From: Phycisphaera sp.
GTDB taxonomy: Bacteria; Planctomycetota; Phycisphaerae; Phycisphaerales; Phycisphaeraceae
Reading direction: 5' to 3'
Length of the DNA: 6,110 bases
Assembly (NCBI GenBank): GCA_029287335.1
Contig: JARFRI010000407.1
Coordinates: 1 to 6,110, forward strand
The notes under the pieces were generated by a model. The model was not told the origin of the DNA. It did no database searches and worked only from the letters and a program-made list of their open reading frames with translations. Shown here piece by piece: positions 1-5,726 of the stretch; the first letter of the stretch is position 1, and every line of letters starts with the position of its first letter. Both the position numbers and the translations under genes were made by a program.

Positions 1-1885
1 GCAACTGCAACTGCGGGTATCGTGTGATGACTTCCGTTAAATCCGCATGCTGAAACTGGCTGAGCATAGTTTGCTCCTGGTTATCGCGATCTTTGATCAG
101 GGTCAGCTGTTCTTCGACCCGCTTGGCCTGAACACCGACCCGTGCCCTAGCGGACACAACCGTGTCGATGTCGTCTTCGATGGAGCTACCAGCAAGTGTG
201 ATGCCAGCTTCGTCGTTATTTCGTAATGCCGTACTTAATTCTTGTAAATGGGTGAACATATTCTCCACACGGACCTTCGATTGGTCCGTGCCAGCGATCG
301 TCGAGCCCGAACCGGCGTTCACTTTGATGCCCAGGTTCTCCGCCGCGAAGCTCAGCCCCGCGTTGGTCACACGAAAGTCGCTGCCGCCGACGGTGTTGTC
401 CGTCACCGCAAAGCCGTTGCCTGTCGTCGCCAACGCAATATCAAAATCCACGCCAACGGTGAGGCCCGCGGCCGTCGCCGCCGCTTGGGTCAGGCTGATT
501 ACGTCCGCGACGGACGATGCCGCCGTGAGATCAACGGTAAAGTTTGTGCCATCGTGCAGCGTGATGTCCAGGTCCGGCTCACCCGCTTCGCTCGTCTGCA
601 CGCCGACGCGGTTGCGGAAGTCCGACAGCAACGTGGTGTTACCCAACGTACGCAGGCCCATGTCCTCGGCGGTCGTCCCGCCGTTCTCGCCGATGCTCAG
701 CTCGATGCCGCTGACCTCGCTGACCAGGTCCAGGCCGGTGCCATCTTCATTGATCGATAAACGCAGACCTAAGTTCAGTGAATCGATGACGTTTTGCAGG
801 TCCTGCACCGTCGTCGCGCTGGAGAAGTCCGCAACCTCAGCGTTTTCGCCATGGGTGATCAGCAGCCCACCGCTAAAGTCAACCGATGTCCCGAACGTGC
901 TCAAGGCCGTGCGCTCGGTCAGCTTCACATTCAAGTCGCTGCCTGCGACCGAAGCCGACGTCGCGCTGAGGTCCAGGCCAAGGTCCGCCGCCGTCGTGCC
1001 CCCCGCCGAGTCGGTGATGGTGATCGTACTGCCCGCGTTGGCCGTGAGCGTATACCCGCCGCCGCCGAGGCTGATCGAGCCGGCCGTCGGGTCGAGAGTG
1101 GTGATCGCATCATTGACGCGCGTCACGATATCGCTGAGCGTATCGACCGTGGTAAGGTCCACGACCGTCGGAACGCCGTTAACCGTCAGGCTAATCGCAC
1201 CGGCCGAGAAGCCGCGTTCCCGCGCACCATCGATATCCCGGAGGCGTACCTGCCCGCTGGCCTGCGGGTCCAAATCGACAAGTGTTTCAACGCGTGTTGA
1301 TAAGGCCCCGAATGCTTCCAAACCGTTACTGTTGAAGGTTAAATCGGAGAGTGCCCCGCCGTCGTTGCCCAGGCTCATGTCGCCGCCGAGGTAGCGGATG
1401 CCGCCGAGGAAGGACTCGAAGACCGCCTTGCCGTCGCCCGTGCCGTTGTTGCCGCCGAAGACCGCTAAGCCGTTGAACTGGCGATTAGCCGCCTCGATCG
1501 CACCAGCGAGCTGCGCGTCAATCACGTCTGCCTGAGTCGAGCGCGTCACCGCATCCGACCCGACACCGATCTGACTCGACGCGACCTGCTGGGCCTCGAT
1601 CAAGATATCCGTCACGTCCCGCAACGCCGCATCACCAAGGTTCAGGACGCCGCGCGCATGTTCGAGGTTGAGTAGCTGCTGCTCGCGCTGGATCTTCGCC
1701 TGGTTCAGGTGCAGCACCGCCGAAATCTTAGACGGCGCATCCGAGCCCCGGCTTAAGATCTTGCCCGTCGAGATCTGGTCCTGTGCCAACAACAACTCGC
1801 GCTGTGTCTCTTGCAGCCGCCTGCGCAGCAACTCACTCGACATCAGGTTCGAGGTGCGGGACAGGAGTGGTGAGATGGTTGACAT
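1..1885 (-). CDS. flgL: Flagellar hook-associated protein 3 (FlgL), long form, C-terminus cut by window edge
   Basis: FlgL is the second hook-filament junction protein; it is exported through the flagellar type III apparatus and sits between FlgK and the flagellin filament. Reading the minus strand from the ATG at 1885 gives 628 open codons to the left edge with no stop. Residues about 5-145 form the flagellin-like N-terminal helical domain, including QISTGKILSRGSDAP (37-51) and RQFNGLAVFGG (135-145). Residues about 542-628 form the matching C-terminal helical domain, with the heptad-like VSARARVGVQAKRVEEQL and the closing FQHADLTEVITRYPQLQL. Only the last few dozen residues should be missing. 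Enteric FlgL has a little over 300 residues, so this one is about twice as long; the extra is a Thr/Asp/Gly-rich middle (about 205-535) that appears to hold three repeats. The start has no visible Shine-Dalgarno sequence and follows flgK by 37 bases. A flagellin is the main alternative, but position after flgK and the sequence ends favour FlgL. Confidence 0.92.
   Translation of the reverse strand, partial: MSTISPLLSRTSNLMSSELLRRRLQETQRELLLAQDQISTGKILSRGSDAPSKISAVLHLNQAKIQREQQLLNLEHARGVLNLGDAALRDVTDILIEAQQVASSQIGVGSDAVTRSTQADVIDAQLAGAIEAANRQFNGLAVFGGNNGTGDGKAVFESFLGGIRYLGGDMSLGNDGGALSDLTFNSNGLEAFGALSTRVETLVDLDPQASGQVRLRDIDGARERGFSAGAISLTVNGVPTVVDLTTVDTLSDIVTRVNDAITTLDPTAGSISLGGGGYTLTANAGSTITITDSAGGTTAADLGLDLSATSASVAGSDLNVKLTERTALSTFGTSVDFSGGLLITHGENAEVADFSSATTVQDLQNVIDSLNLGLRLSINEDGTGLDLVSEVSGIELSIGENGGTTAEDMGLRTLGNTTLLSDFRNRVGVQTSEAGEPDLDITLHDGTNFTVDLTAASSVADVISLTQAAATAAGLTVGVDFDIALATTGNGFAVTDNTVGGSDFRVTNAGLSFAAENLGIKVNAGSGSTIAGTDQSKVRVENMFTHLQELSTALRNNDEAGITLAGSSIEDDIDTVVSARARVGVQAKRVEEQLTLIKDRDNQEQTMLSQFQHADLTEVITRYPQLQL
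326..1201 (-). repeat. Three divergent hook-IN-like repeats within FlgL
   Basis: The central part of FlgL appears to contain the same kind of unit three times: residues about 229-305 (bases 971-1201), 339-412 (650-871) and 437-520 (326-577). Each unit begins with a strand pair around a Gly turn (SLTVNGVPTVVDL; LITHGENAEVADF; ITLHDGTNFTVDL). A short helix of the type TLSDIVTRVND, TVQDLQNVIDSL or SVADVISLTQAA follows. Each ends with an alternating strand and a D/E-x-L/M-G-L/I box (AADLGL, AEDMGL, AENLGI). This pattern resembles the hook-IN motif known from flagellar axial proteins. The alignment was made by eye; the copies are divergent and no DNA-level repeat is visible. Confidence 0.6.
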
Positions 1886-1920
1886 CGGTTGGGGGTTGGG
1901 GTCTAGGGTTTAGGGTCTGG
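1886..1920. other. flgK-flgL spacer with telomere-like G-runs and G-quadruplex pattern
   Basis: The short gap between flgK and flgL is almost entirely G and T on the plus strand. Four G-runs lie at 1891-1895, 1898-1901, 1906-1908 and 1913-1915, separated by TT, TCTA and TTTA. This satisfies the usual rule for an intramolecular G-quadruplex (four runs of at least three G, loops of 1-7). The part GTCTAGGGTTTAGGGTCTGG looks like a degenerate telomeric repeat. Because the genes are transcribed leftwards, the G-rich strand is the template and the mRNA leader of flgL is C-rich. No Shine-Dalgarno sequence is present here. The sequence pattern is direct; any folding or regulatory role is inference. 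Confidence 0.6.
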
Positions 1921-3630
1921 TCAGACAATGCCAATCAGGGTTTGCATCATTTCGTCAACGACGGTCAGGAACCGCGCGTTGGCTTGGTACATGCGTTGGT
2001 AGCTCATCAGGTCGATGGTTTCTTCGTCCGCGTTCACGCCGGAGAAGGCCTGTTGCTGGACCTGAAGGTTTTCTTTTACCACCGAGTCGGCGTTGAGCTG
2101 GTCGATCGCCTGTGCGGTGCGGATCGAGACGTCCTCGATGTGACGGTTCCAGTACCCGGCCAGGCTTTGGCCCTGCAGCGAGTTGACGCCGGTGTCGCGG
2201 AGCGCCGAGATGGCCAGTGCGTTTCGGTTGTCGCCGGGCAAATGGTCCCGGCTCACCGCGATCATGCGCGGGTCATCGACCAGGTCCGTGTTGACATCAA
2301 TATCGCTGGCGTCCTTACCTTTAAAGAAGGTATTGATCCCCAGTGCCGCCATCGCGCCGGTGTTGTCATCGCTGAAGCTGAACTGGAAGTCCTGCGCATC
2401 GGCCGTGATCTGCAGCCGACCATCGCTCGTGACCACCGCAGAAATGTTCGCCACCGCATTGATCTGCGCCGCCAAGTCGTCGAGCGACGTGTCGTTGGTC
2501 GGGTCGATCCCGTCCAGGTCAACGTTGATCGTCTGCGCGATGCGCTGGCCGGTGGAGACCTGGGTGACATGCAGTTGGAACGAGCCGTGCTGGATGTCGA
2601 AGGGGATCTGCGCCGCGGGGTCGTTCAGCGCGACGGATGTGTCGACGACCTCGGTCGTGCTCAGCGCCGAATCGAGCAGGTTCAGGCCCTGGCTCTGGCT
2701 GTGCAGCTTGTTGACCTCGAAGATCATCGCGTTGGCGTAGGTGTCCAGCGTCTCGATCGCGTTCTCAAGGTACTGGCCACGGAAGTCAACCAGACCGCCG
2801 AGCTCACCGCTGCTGATGTCCAGTGGGCTGCGATCTTCCGCGAGTCGCACGGTCGTGGTGATGCCGTCACCCGTCGACTCGGTGGTGACCGCGATGCCAC
2901 GGTTTTGATTGCCGATCACCAGTGGCAGCGAACCCACAAAAATATCGACAGCGCCGCTGCGCTGCTCATTGATCGAGATGTCGATGTACTGGGCCAACTC
3001 GCCCAGGTACAGGTCGCGCTGGTCACGCAGACCCCCGGCCTGGCTTACGCTACCACCCTCCTGTACCGCGATCGCCTGATTGAGCTGCGCGATCCGATCC
3101 AGCAGGTCGTTCGCCGCGCTGGCCGCATTGGCGGTGCGGTCATCGATCCGCTTCTGCAGGTTTAAAAACTCGCCACGCACCTGCGAGACATAGTCGCTGA
3201 GCGTCTCGGCCTGCTTCACCGCCAAAGTCCGCAGCGACAGGTCCTGTGGGTTGTTGGCGATCTGTGACCAGCTATTAAAAAACTCAGCCATCCGCGTGGA
3301 GATATCGATCTCCGACAGCTCGTTCTCGATCGCTTCAATCTCAGACCAAAGGTCCTGGGCAACTCGGCTGCCGCCCTCATCGGAGATGGCGTTGCGCAGG
3401 CGTGCTTCGAGCGCTTCGTCGACCTGCCGGGTGATCGAAGAGATCTGTACGCCGTTGCCCAGGTAGATGCCGCGCTGGATCTCGCTGGCGCGTACCGCGG
3501 TGAGTTCGATCTCGTTGCGGTGATAGCCCTTGGTGGCGATGTTCGCCAAGTTGTTGCCCGCCACTTGGATCGCGGCTTGCGATGCAAGCAAGCCGGAGCG
3601 TCCGATGTAGAGGGAACTGGTCAAACCCAT
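1921..3630 (-). CDS. flgK: Flagellar hook-associated protein 1 (FlgK)
   Basis: FlgK is the first hook-filament junction protein, exported through the flagellar channel and placed on the distal end of the hook. The 569 residues begin with the rod/hook-family N-terminal region (LYIGRSGLLASQAAIQVAG, then NNLANIATKGYHRNE at about 26-40). They end with the family C-terminal motif (FSGVNADEETIDLMSYQRMY, then QANARFLTVVDEMMQTLIGI). The coiled-coil-like stretch at about 90-190 (LWSEIEAIENELSEIDISTR onward) and LRDQRDLYLGELAQYIDI (201-218) are typical of FlgK. Length is close to the enteric protein. A hook-IN-like unit lies at about 348-436 and ends in MAALGINTFFKG. The ATG at 3630 is chosen because the N-terminal motif starts right there. 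Only a weak GGA lies 9 bases upstream. The gene lies 29 bases after flgN, whose product should chaperone it, and just before flgL. Confidence 0.97.
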   Translation of the reverse strand: MGLTSSLYIGRSGLLASQAAIQVAGNNLANIATKGYHRNEIELTAVRASEIQRGIYLGNGVQISSITRQVDEALEARLRNAISDEGGSRVAQDLWSEIEAIENELSEIDISTRMAEFFNSWSQIANNPQDLSLRTLAVKQAETLSDYVSQVRGEFLNLQKRIDDRTANAASAANDLLDRIAQLNQAIAVQEGGSVSQAGGLRDQRDLYLGELAQYIDISINEQRSGAVDIFVGSLPLVIGNQNRGIAVTTESTGDGITTTVRLAEDRSPLDISSGELGGLVDFRGQYLENAIETLDTYANAMIFEVNKLHSQSQGLNLLDSALSTTEVVDTSVALNDPAAQIPFDIQHGSFQLHVTQVSTGQRIAQTINVDLDGIDPTNDTSLDDLAAQINAVANISAVVTSDGRLQITADAQDFQFSFSDDNTGAMAALGINTFFKGKDASDIDVNTDLVDDPRMIAVSRDHLPGDNRNALAISALRDTGVNSLQGQSLAGYWNRHIEDVSIRTAQAIDQLNADSVVKENLQVQQQAFSGVNADEETIDLMSYQRMYQANARFLTVVDEMMQTLIGIV

Positions 3631-3659
3631 GGGTGTCTATCCGTGCGGTCGGTGCCGCG

Positions 3660-4175
3660 TTATGCCGTGACTCTGAGTGTGCCCAGCGTCTGTGTACTTG
3701 TTGGTTGAGGTTGGTTGGCCGGCGCGTAGCCCGCGGCTCGGCCGGCGTTGCCCAGCGTCTGGACCAGGCCCTGCATGTGATGAAGCAGTGCCTCCGTTGC
3801 CCGGCGCGTGACCGACGACTGCTCTTTCACCGCCATAATCCGTTCACGCAGTTGCTCACGCAGCACCAGCAGCCTGCCGCGGGCTGGCTCGGGCAAGCGC
3901 TCCGCTAAATCACGCATCCGCATCGGCTGCGTCGCACTGGGATCGACCGCGCGGGTGAGCTGTGCAACCAACTCGAGGCGACGCTTTTCAAGATCACCGA
4001 TCGCCTGCACCACCGTATTCTCTAAGCGCGAACACTCCGAGACCCCGTGGTGGTCCGCCAGGCGCAGGCACTCGCGCTGCCGCTTCATCAGCGTCAGCAA
4101 CTGTTCGTGCCGCTCGGCCGACTGCTTGAGGACCGTCTCCAAAACCGGGATGTGCTTGGCGATCATGTCAGCCAT
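3660..4175 (-). CDS. flgN: FlgN-like flagellar export chaperone
   Basis: This encodes 171 residues that are largely helical, with long heptad-like stretches at about 10-75 and 95-143 and a loose polar C-terminal tail. It fits the FlgN family, small cytosolic chaperones that bind the C-terminal ends of FlgK and FlgL and bring them to the export gate. Supporting details are the helical core around LEKRRLELVAQLTRAV (62-77), the tail with AAGYAPANQPQ (147-157), which recalls the Tyr/Gly element of FlgN tails, and the location immediately before flgK and flgL. The start at 4175 overlaps the end of flgJ by 8 bases and has an AGGTGAGG ribosome-binding site. Sequence conservation in this family is low, so part of the assignment rests on position and size. 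No flgM accompanies it. Confidence 0.82.
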   Translation of the reverse strand: MADMIAKHIPVLETVLKQSAERHEQLLTLMKRQRECLRLADHHGVSECSRLENTVVQAIGDLEKRRLELVAQLTRAVDPSATQPMRMRDLAERLPEPARGRLLVLREQLRERIMAVKEQSSVTRRATEALLHHMQGLVQTLGNAGRAAGYAPANQPQPTSTQTLGTLRVTA

Positions 4176-4560
4176 GGGTGCTTACTGCCTCACCTTTCGC
4201 AGCACTGCTCAACTGCTTGTAAACCGAGTCCACCAGGTCAAACCTCGTCGCGCCGGCGATACGGTCGGACAGCACCTGGTCCATCTGCTGTTGGAAGATC
4301 TTCTCACTGCGCCCGCCGTGGAACAGGTCTGTCGCCAATGGGTCGTTTCGCAGCTGCTCGAACATCGGCATGATCAGCGTGGTGGAGACGAGCTTCTCAG
4401 CGGCCTCACGCAACTGTTCTTCGGGGCTCTGGCCTTCGCTGCGTGCGCGGTCCATGAAGCCGTTGAACACCGGGGCGGCGGCGAAGTCCCCGTCCATAGG
4501 TGCAGCAAGCCGGGGCGATTCAGGAGCGGTCGTTGATAGGGGTGTCAGCGCCTCAATCAT
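4168..4560 (-). CDS. flgJ: Rod-binding protein, single-domain FlgJ
   Basis: This encodes 130 residues matching the N-terminal rod-binding half of FlgJ. A low-complexity leader (about 1-28) is followed by REAAEKLVSTTLIMPMFEQL (51-70), GGRSEKIFQQQMDQVLSDRI (82-101) and a short helix FDLVDSVYKQL (107-117). In the family this domain acts in the periplasm to help polymerise the rod. The peptidoglycan-hydrolase domain that enteric FlgJ (over 300 residues) carries at its C-terminus is absent; single-domain FlgJ proteins are common outside the gammaproteobacteria. The start overlaps the flgI stop as ATGA and has GGAG five bases upstream inside flgI, so translation is likely coupled. The end overlaps flgN. 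Confidence 0.9.
   Translation of the reverse strand: MIEALTPLSTTAPESPRLAAPMDGDFAAAPVFNGFMDRARSEGQSPEEQLREAAEKLVSTTLIMPMFEQLRNDPLATDLFHGGRSEKIFQQQMDQVLSDRIAGATRFDLVDSVYKQLSSAAKGEAVSTHG
4188..4195 (-). promoter_or_regulatory. Ribosome-binding site for flgN inside flgJ
   Basis: AGGTGAGG lies in the end of flgJ, 12 bases before the flgN ATG at 4175. The spacing is somewhat long but the match is good, and it supports the start that overlaps flgJ by 8 bases. Confidence 0.5.
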
Positions 4561-5666
4561 TTGTACTCCAGCTTCGCGTGCAGCACGCCCAAGTCGTGGA
4601 TTTCTTTGATGATCGCGATACGGTCCTCGGCCGGGACATTCAGCGTGTTCAACGCATCCAAGAGCTGACGCAGCCCCGCCCCGCCACGGTTCTCCGGGTC
4701 CAGCGCAACGAAGTCCACCCGCTCAACCGTCGGGTTGTTCGGGTCCGGCACCGGCTCGGGCGTCACGATCTGGATCGTCATCCCCTTGTGCGAGATGATC
4801 ACCGGCGACAACTCAACATCCCGCGTCATCGCAATCGTGCCCTCCGCACGATTGATAATCACCCGTGCCCCGCCCGATGCGATCTCCGAGTCGATCGTCG
4901 TGCCCATGATCTGGGTGATAAAACTCGACAGGTTCGGCAGCGCCTCGTCCGGCACCTTCACGATCACGTTCTTCTGATCCACCGCACGGGCGATCGGATC
5001 CTCGTCATCGGCCAAGACCATCACGCCGTTGATCGCCTCAGCGATAAAGTTCGCAAGCTGCCAAGACGCTTTGTTGCCCTGCAGCACCAGTGTGATCTGA
5101 TTGAACCGGTCCAGGTTCATCGACGGGACATCGCGCACCATATGCGCACCGCGCACCACTTTTGCGCGGCGGGGATTTTCTTCCTCATCCTCCAACATCA
5201 GGTTCCCCGCAGCCACCGCATACGCTCGGCCGTTCTTGCCCGGTGCAAATAACACCGCATCCAGCAAGACCCCGCCCTTGAGACTCTTCGCATCATTCGC
5301 CGCCGCGACCGTGACATCGAGTTGATCGACCCCTTCGCGGACACCCTCGGCCGGGATCTTCGCACTCACATGAACCAGTGCGATACTGTCAGCATCGGTG
5401 AAGTTCTGTGGCGTCGCGGTCGCATCAAGATTGCGTGTAACCGCCGCGAGAACGCCTTTGTGTGCCGGGCCGAACTCGCCGTCACCCGTGCCGTTGAGCC
5501 CGACGACGATCCCGAACCCGCTGATCACGCTCGACTCCGAGCCCTTGAGCGTGACGACGTTTCGGATCTGCGTCGCATGAGCAGGCGCGGCGATAAGCAG
5601 CAGCGCCAAGGCAACGATCGAAATAAACTTGAGTTGGTGCATCGTTCGAATCCTTCGTGTGAGCAT
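4557..5666 (-). CDS. flgI: Flagellar basal body P-ring protein FlgI
   Basis: FlgI is secreted to the periplasm and assembles into the P-ring, the bushing around the rod at the peptidoglycan layer. From the ATG at 5666 it has 369 residues; a second in-frame ATG at 5642 gives 361. Both keep a signal peptide, with a hydrophobic core FISIVALALLLIAAP (14-28) and a likely cleavage after AHA (29-31). The mature N-terminus has the family hallmark SGFGIVVGLNGTGDGEFG (49-66). Later come ARVIINRAEGTIAMTRDVELS (267-287, with a gap in conservation around it), ISHKGMTIQI (291-300) and the C-terminal box LRQLLDALNTLNVPAEDRIA (332-351) ending HAKLEYK. No cysteine is present, unlike the enteric protein, and an acidic loop LEDEEENPRRAK lies at about 158-169. 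Both starts have an AAGGA ribosome-binding site at good spacing; which one is used cannot be settled by eye. Confidence 0.97.
   Translation of the reverse strand: MLTRRIRTMHQLKFISIVALALLLIAAPAHATQIRNVVTLKGSESSVISGFGIVVGLNGTGDGEFGPAHKGVLAAVTRNLDATATPQNFTDADSIALVHVSAKIPAEGVREGVDQLDVTVAAANDAKSLKGGVLLDAVLFAPGKNGRAYAVAAGNLMLEDEEENPRRAKVVRGAHMVRDVPSMNLDRFNQITLVLQGNKASWQLANFIAEAINGVMVLADDEDPIARAVDQKNVIVKVPDEALPNLSSFITQIMGTTIDSEIASGGARVIINRAEGTIAMTRDVELSPVIISHKGMTIQIVTPEPVPDPNNPTVERVDFVALDPENRGGAGLRQLLDALNTLNVPAEDRIAIIKEIHDLGVLHAKLEYK
4566..4569 (-). promoter_or_regulatory. Ribosome-binding site for flgJ inside flgI
   Basis: GGAG lies five bases before the flgJ ATG, within the last codons of flgI. 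Together with the ATGA stop-start overlap it fixes the flgJ start and points to coupled translation. Confidence 0.65.
5651..5655 (-). promoter_or_regulatory. Ribosome-binding site for the alternative flgI start
   Basis: AAGGA lies 8 bases before the in-frame ATG at 5642. This start would give a shorter signal peptide with the n-region MHQLKF, which looks more usual than the Arg-rich longer form. Confidence 0.55.
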
Positions 5667-5673
5667 GTTTCAG

Positions 5674-5678
5674 TCCTT
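5674..5678 (-). promoter_or_regulatory. Ribosome-binding site for the upstream flgI start
   Basis: AAGGA lies 7 bases before the ATG at 5666. It sits inside the loop and adjoining stem of the first leader hairpin, so access may depend on folding. Confidence 0.6.
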
Positions 5679-5726
5679 GAAACAGTCAGGGTGTCCAGCA
5701 GTCAAGAGCAATCGCAGTGCCAAGGC

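Larger units (their letters stand above)
5647..5684 (-). promoter_or_regulatory. Twin small hairpins over the flgI ribosome-binding sites, CsrA-like
   Basis: In the mRNA sense, the upstream hairpin (5666-5684) has perfect 7-base arms TGTTTCA and TGAAACA around the loop AGGAC, and it takes in the A of the first ATG. The second hairpin (5647-5657) has perfect 4-base arms CGAA and TTCG around the loop GGA. The two GGA triplets are 23 bases apart and each belongs to an AAGGA ribosome-binding site. GGA shown in a hairpin loop over a ribosome-binding site, in pairs, is the known form of CsrA/RsmA targets. The first site, TTTCAAGGACTG, shares CA-R-GGA with the CsrA consensus. The pairing is seen directly; protein binding is inference. 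Confidence 0.5.

Noticed and set aside
130..260. Patch of AT-rich codons (several TTA, AAT, GAA) near the end of flgL, considered as a sign of transfer or recombination.
   Set aside because: TTA codons also occur elsewhere in flgL, and the patch encodes ordinary conserved FlgL C-terminal sequence.
162..1394. Long open frame of 410 codons on the plus strand opposite flgL.
   Set aside because: It lies fully antisense to clear FlgL sequence, reads as Ser/Arg/Val-rich low-complexity protein with no domain, and such shadows are expected opposite high-GC coding sequence.
1783..3165. Open frame of 460 codons on the plus strand opposite flgK and the start of flgL.
   Set aside because: Its Arg/Val/Asp-rich product has no recognisable domain, and it is explained by codon bias of flgK on the other strand.
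3645..3658. Possible small hairpin, GCGG and CCGC arms, between flgN and flgK, considered as a terminator.
   Set aside because: The stem is only four bases and no T-run follows in the transcribed direction, so it is not supported.
3703..3718. Plus-strand GG-runs in the flgN tail resembling a two-layer G-quadruplex.
   Set aside because: The runs are only two G long and follow directly from the Asn-Gln-Pro codons of the FlgN tail; chance is the simplest reading.
5683..5704. Direct repeat CAGTCA twice, 16 bases apart, in the flgH-flgI gap, considered as a regulator site.
   Set aside because: Six-base repeats at this distance are common by chance and no further copies or symmetry were seen.
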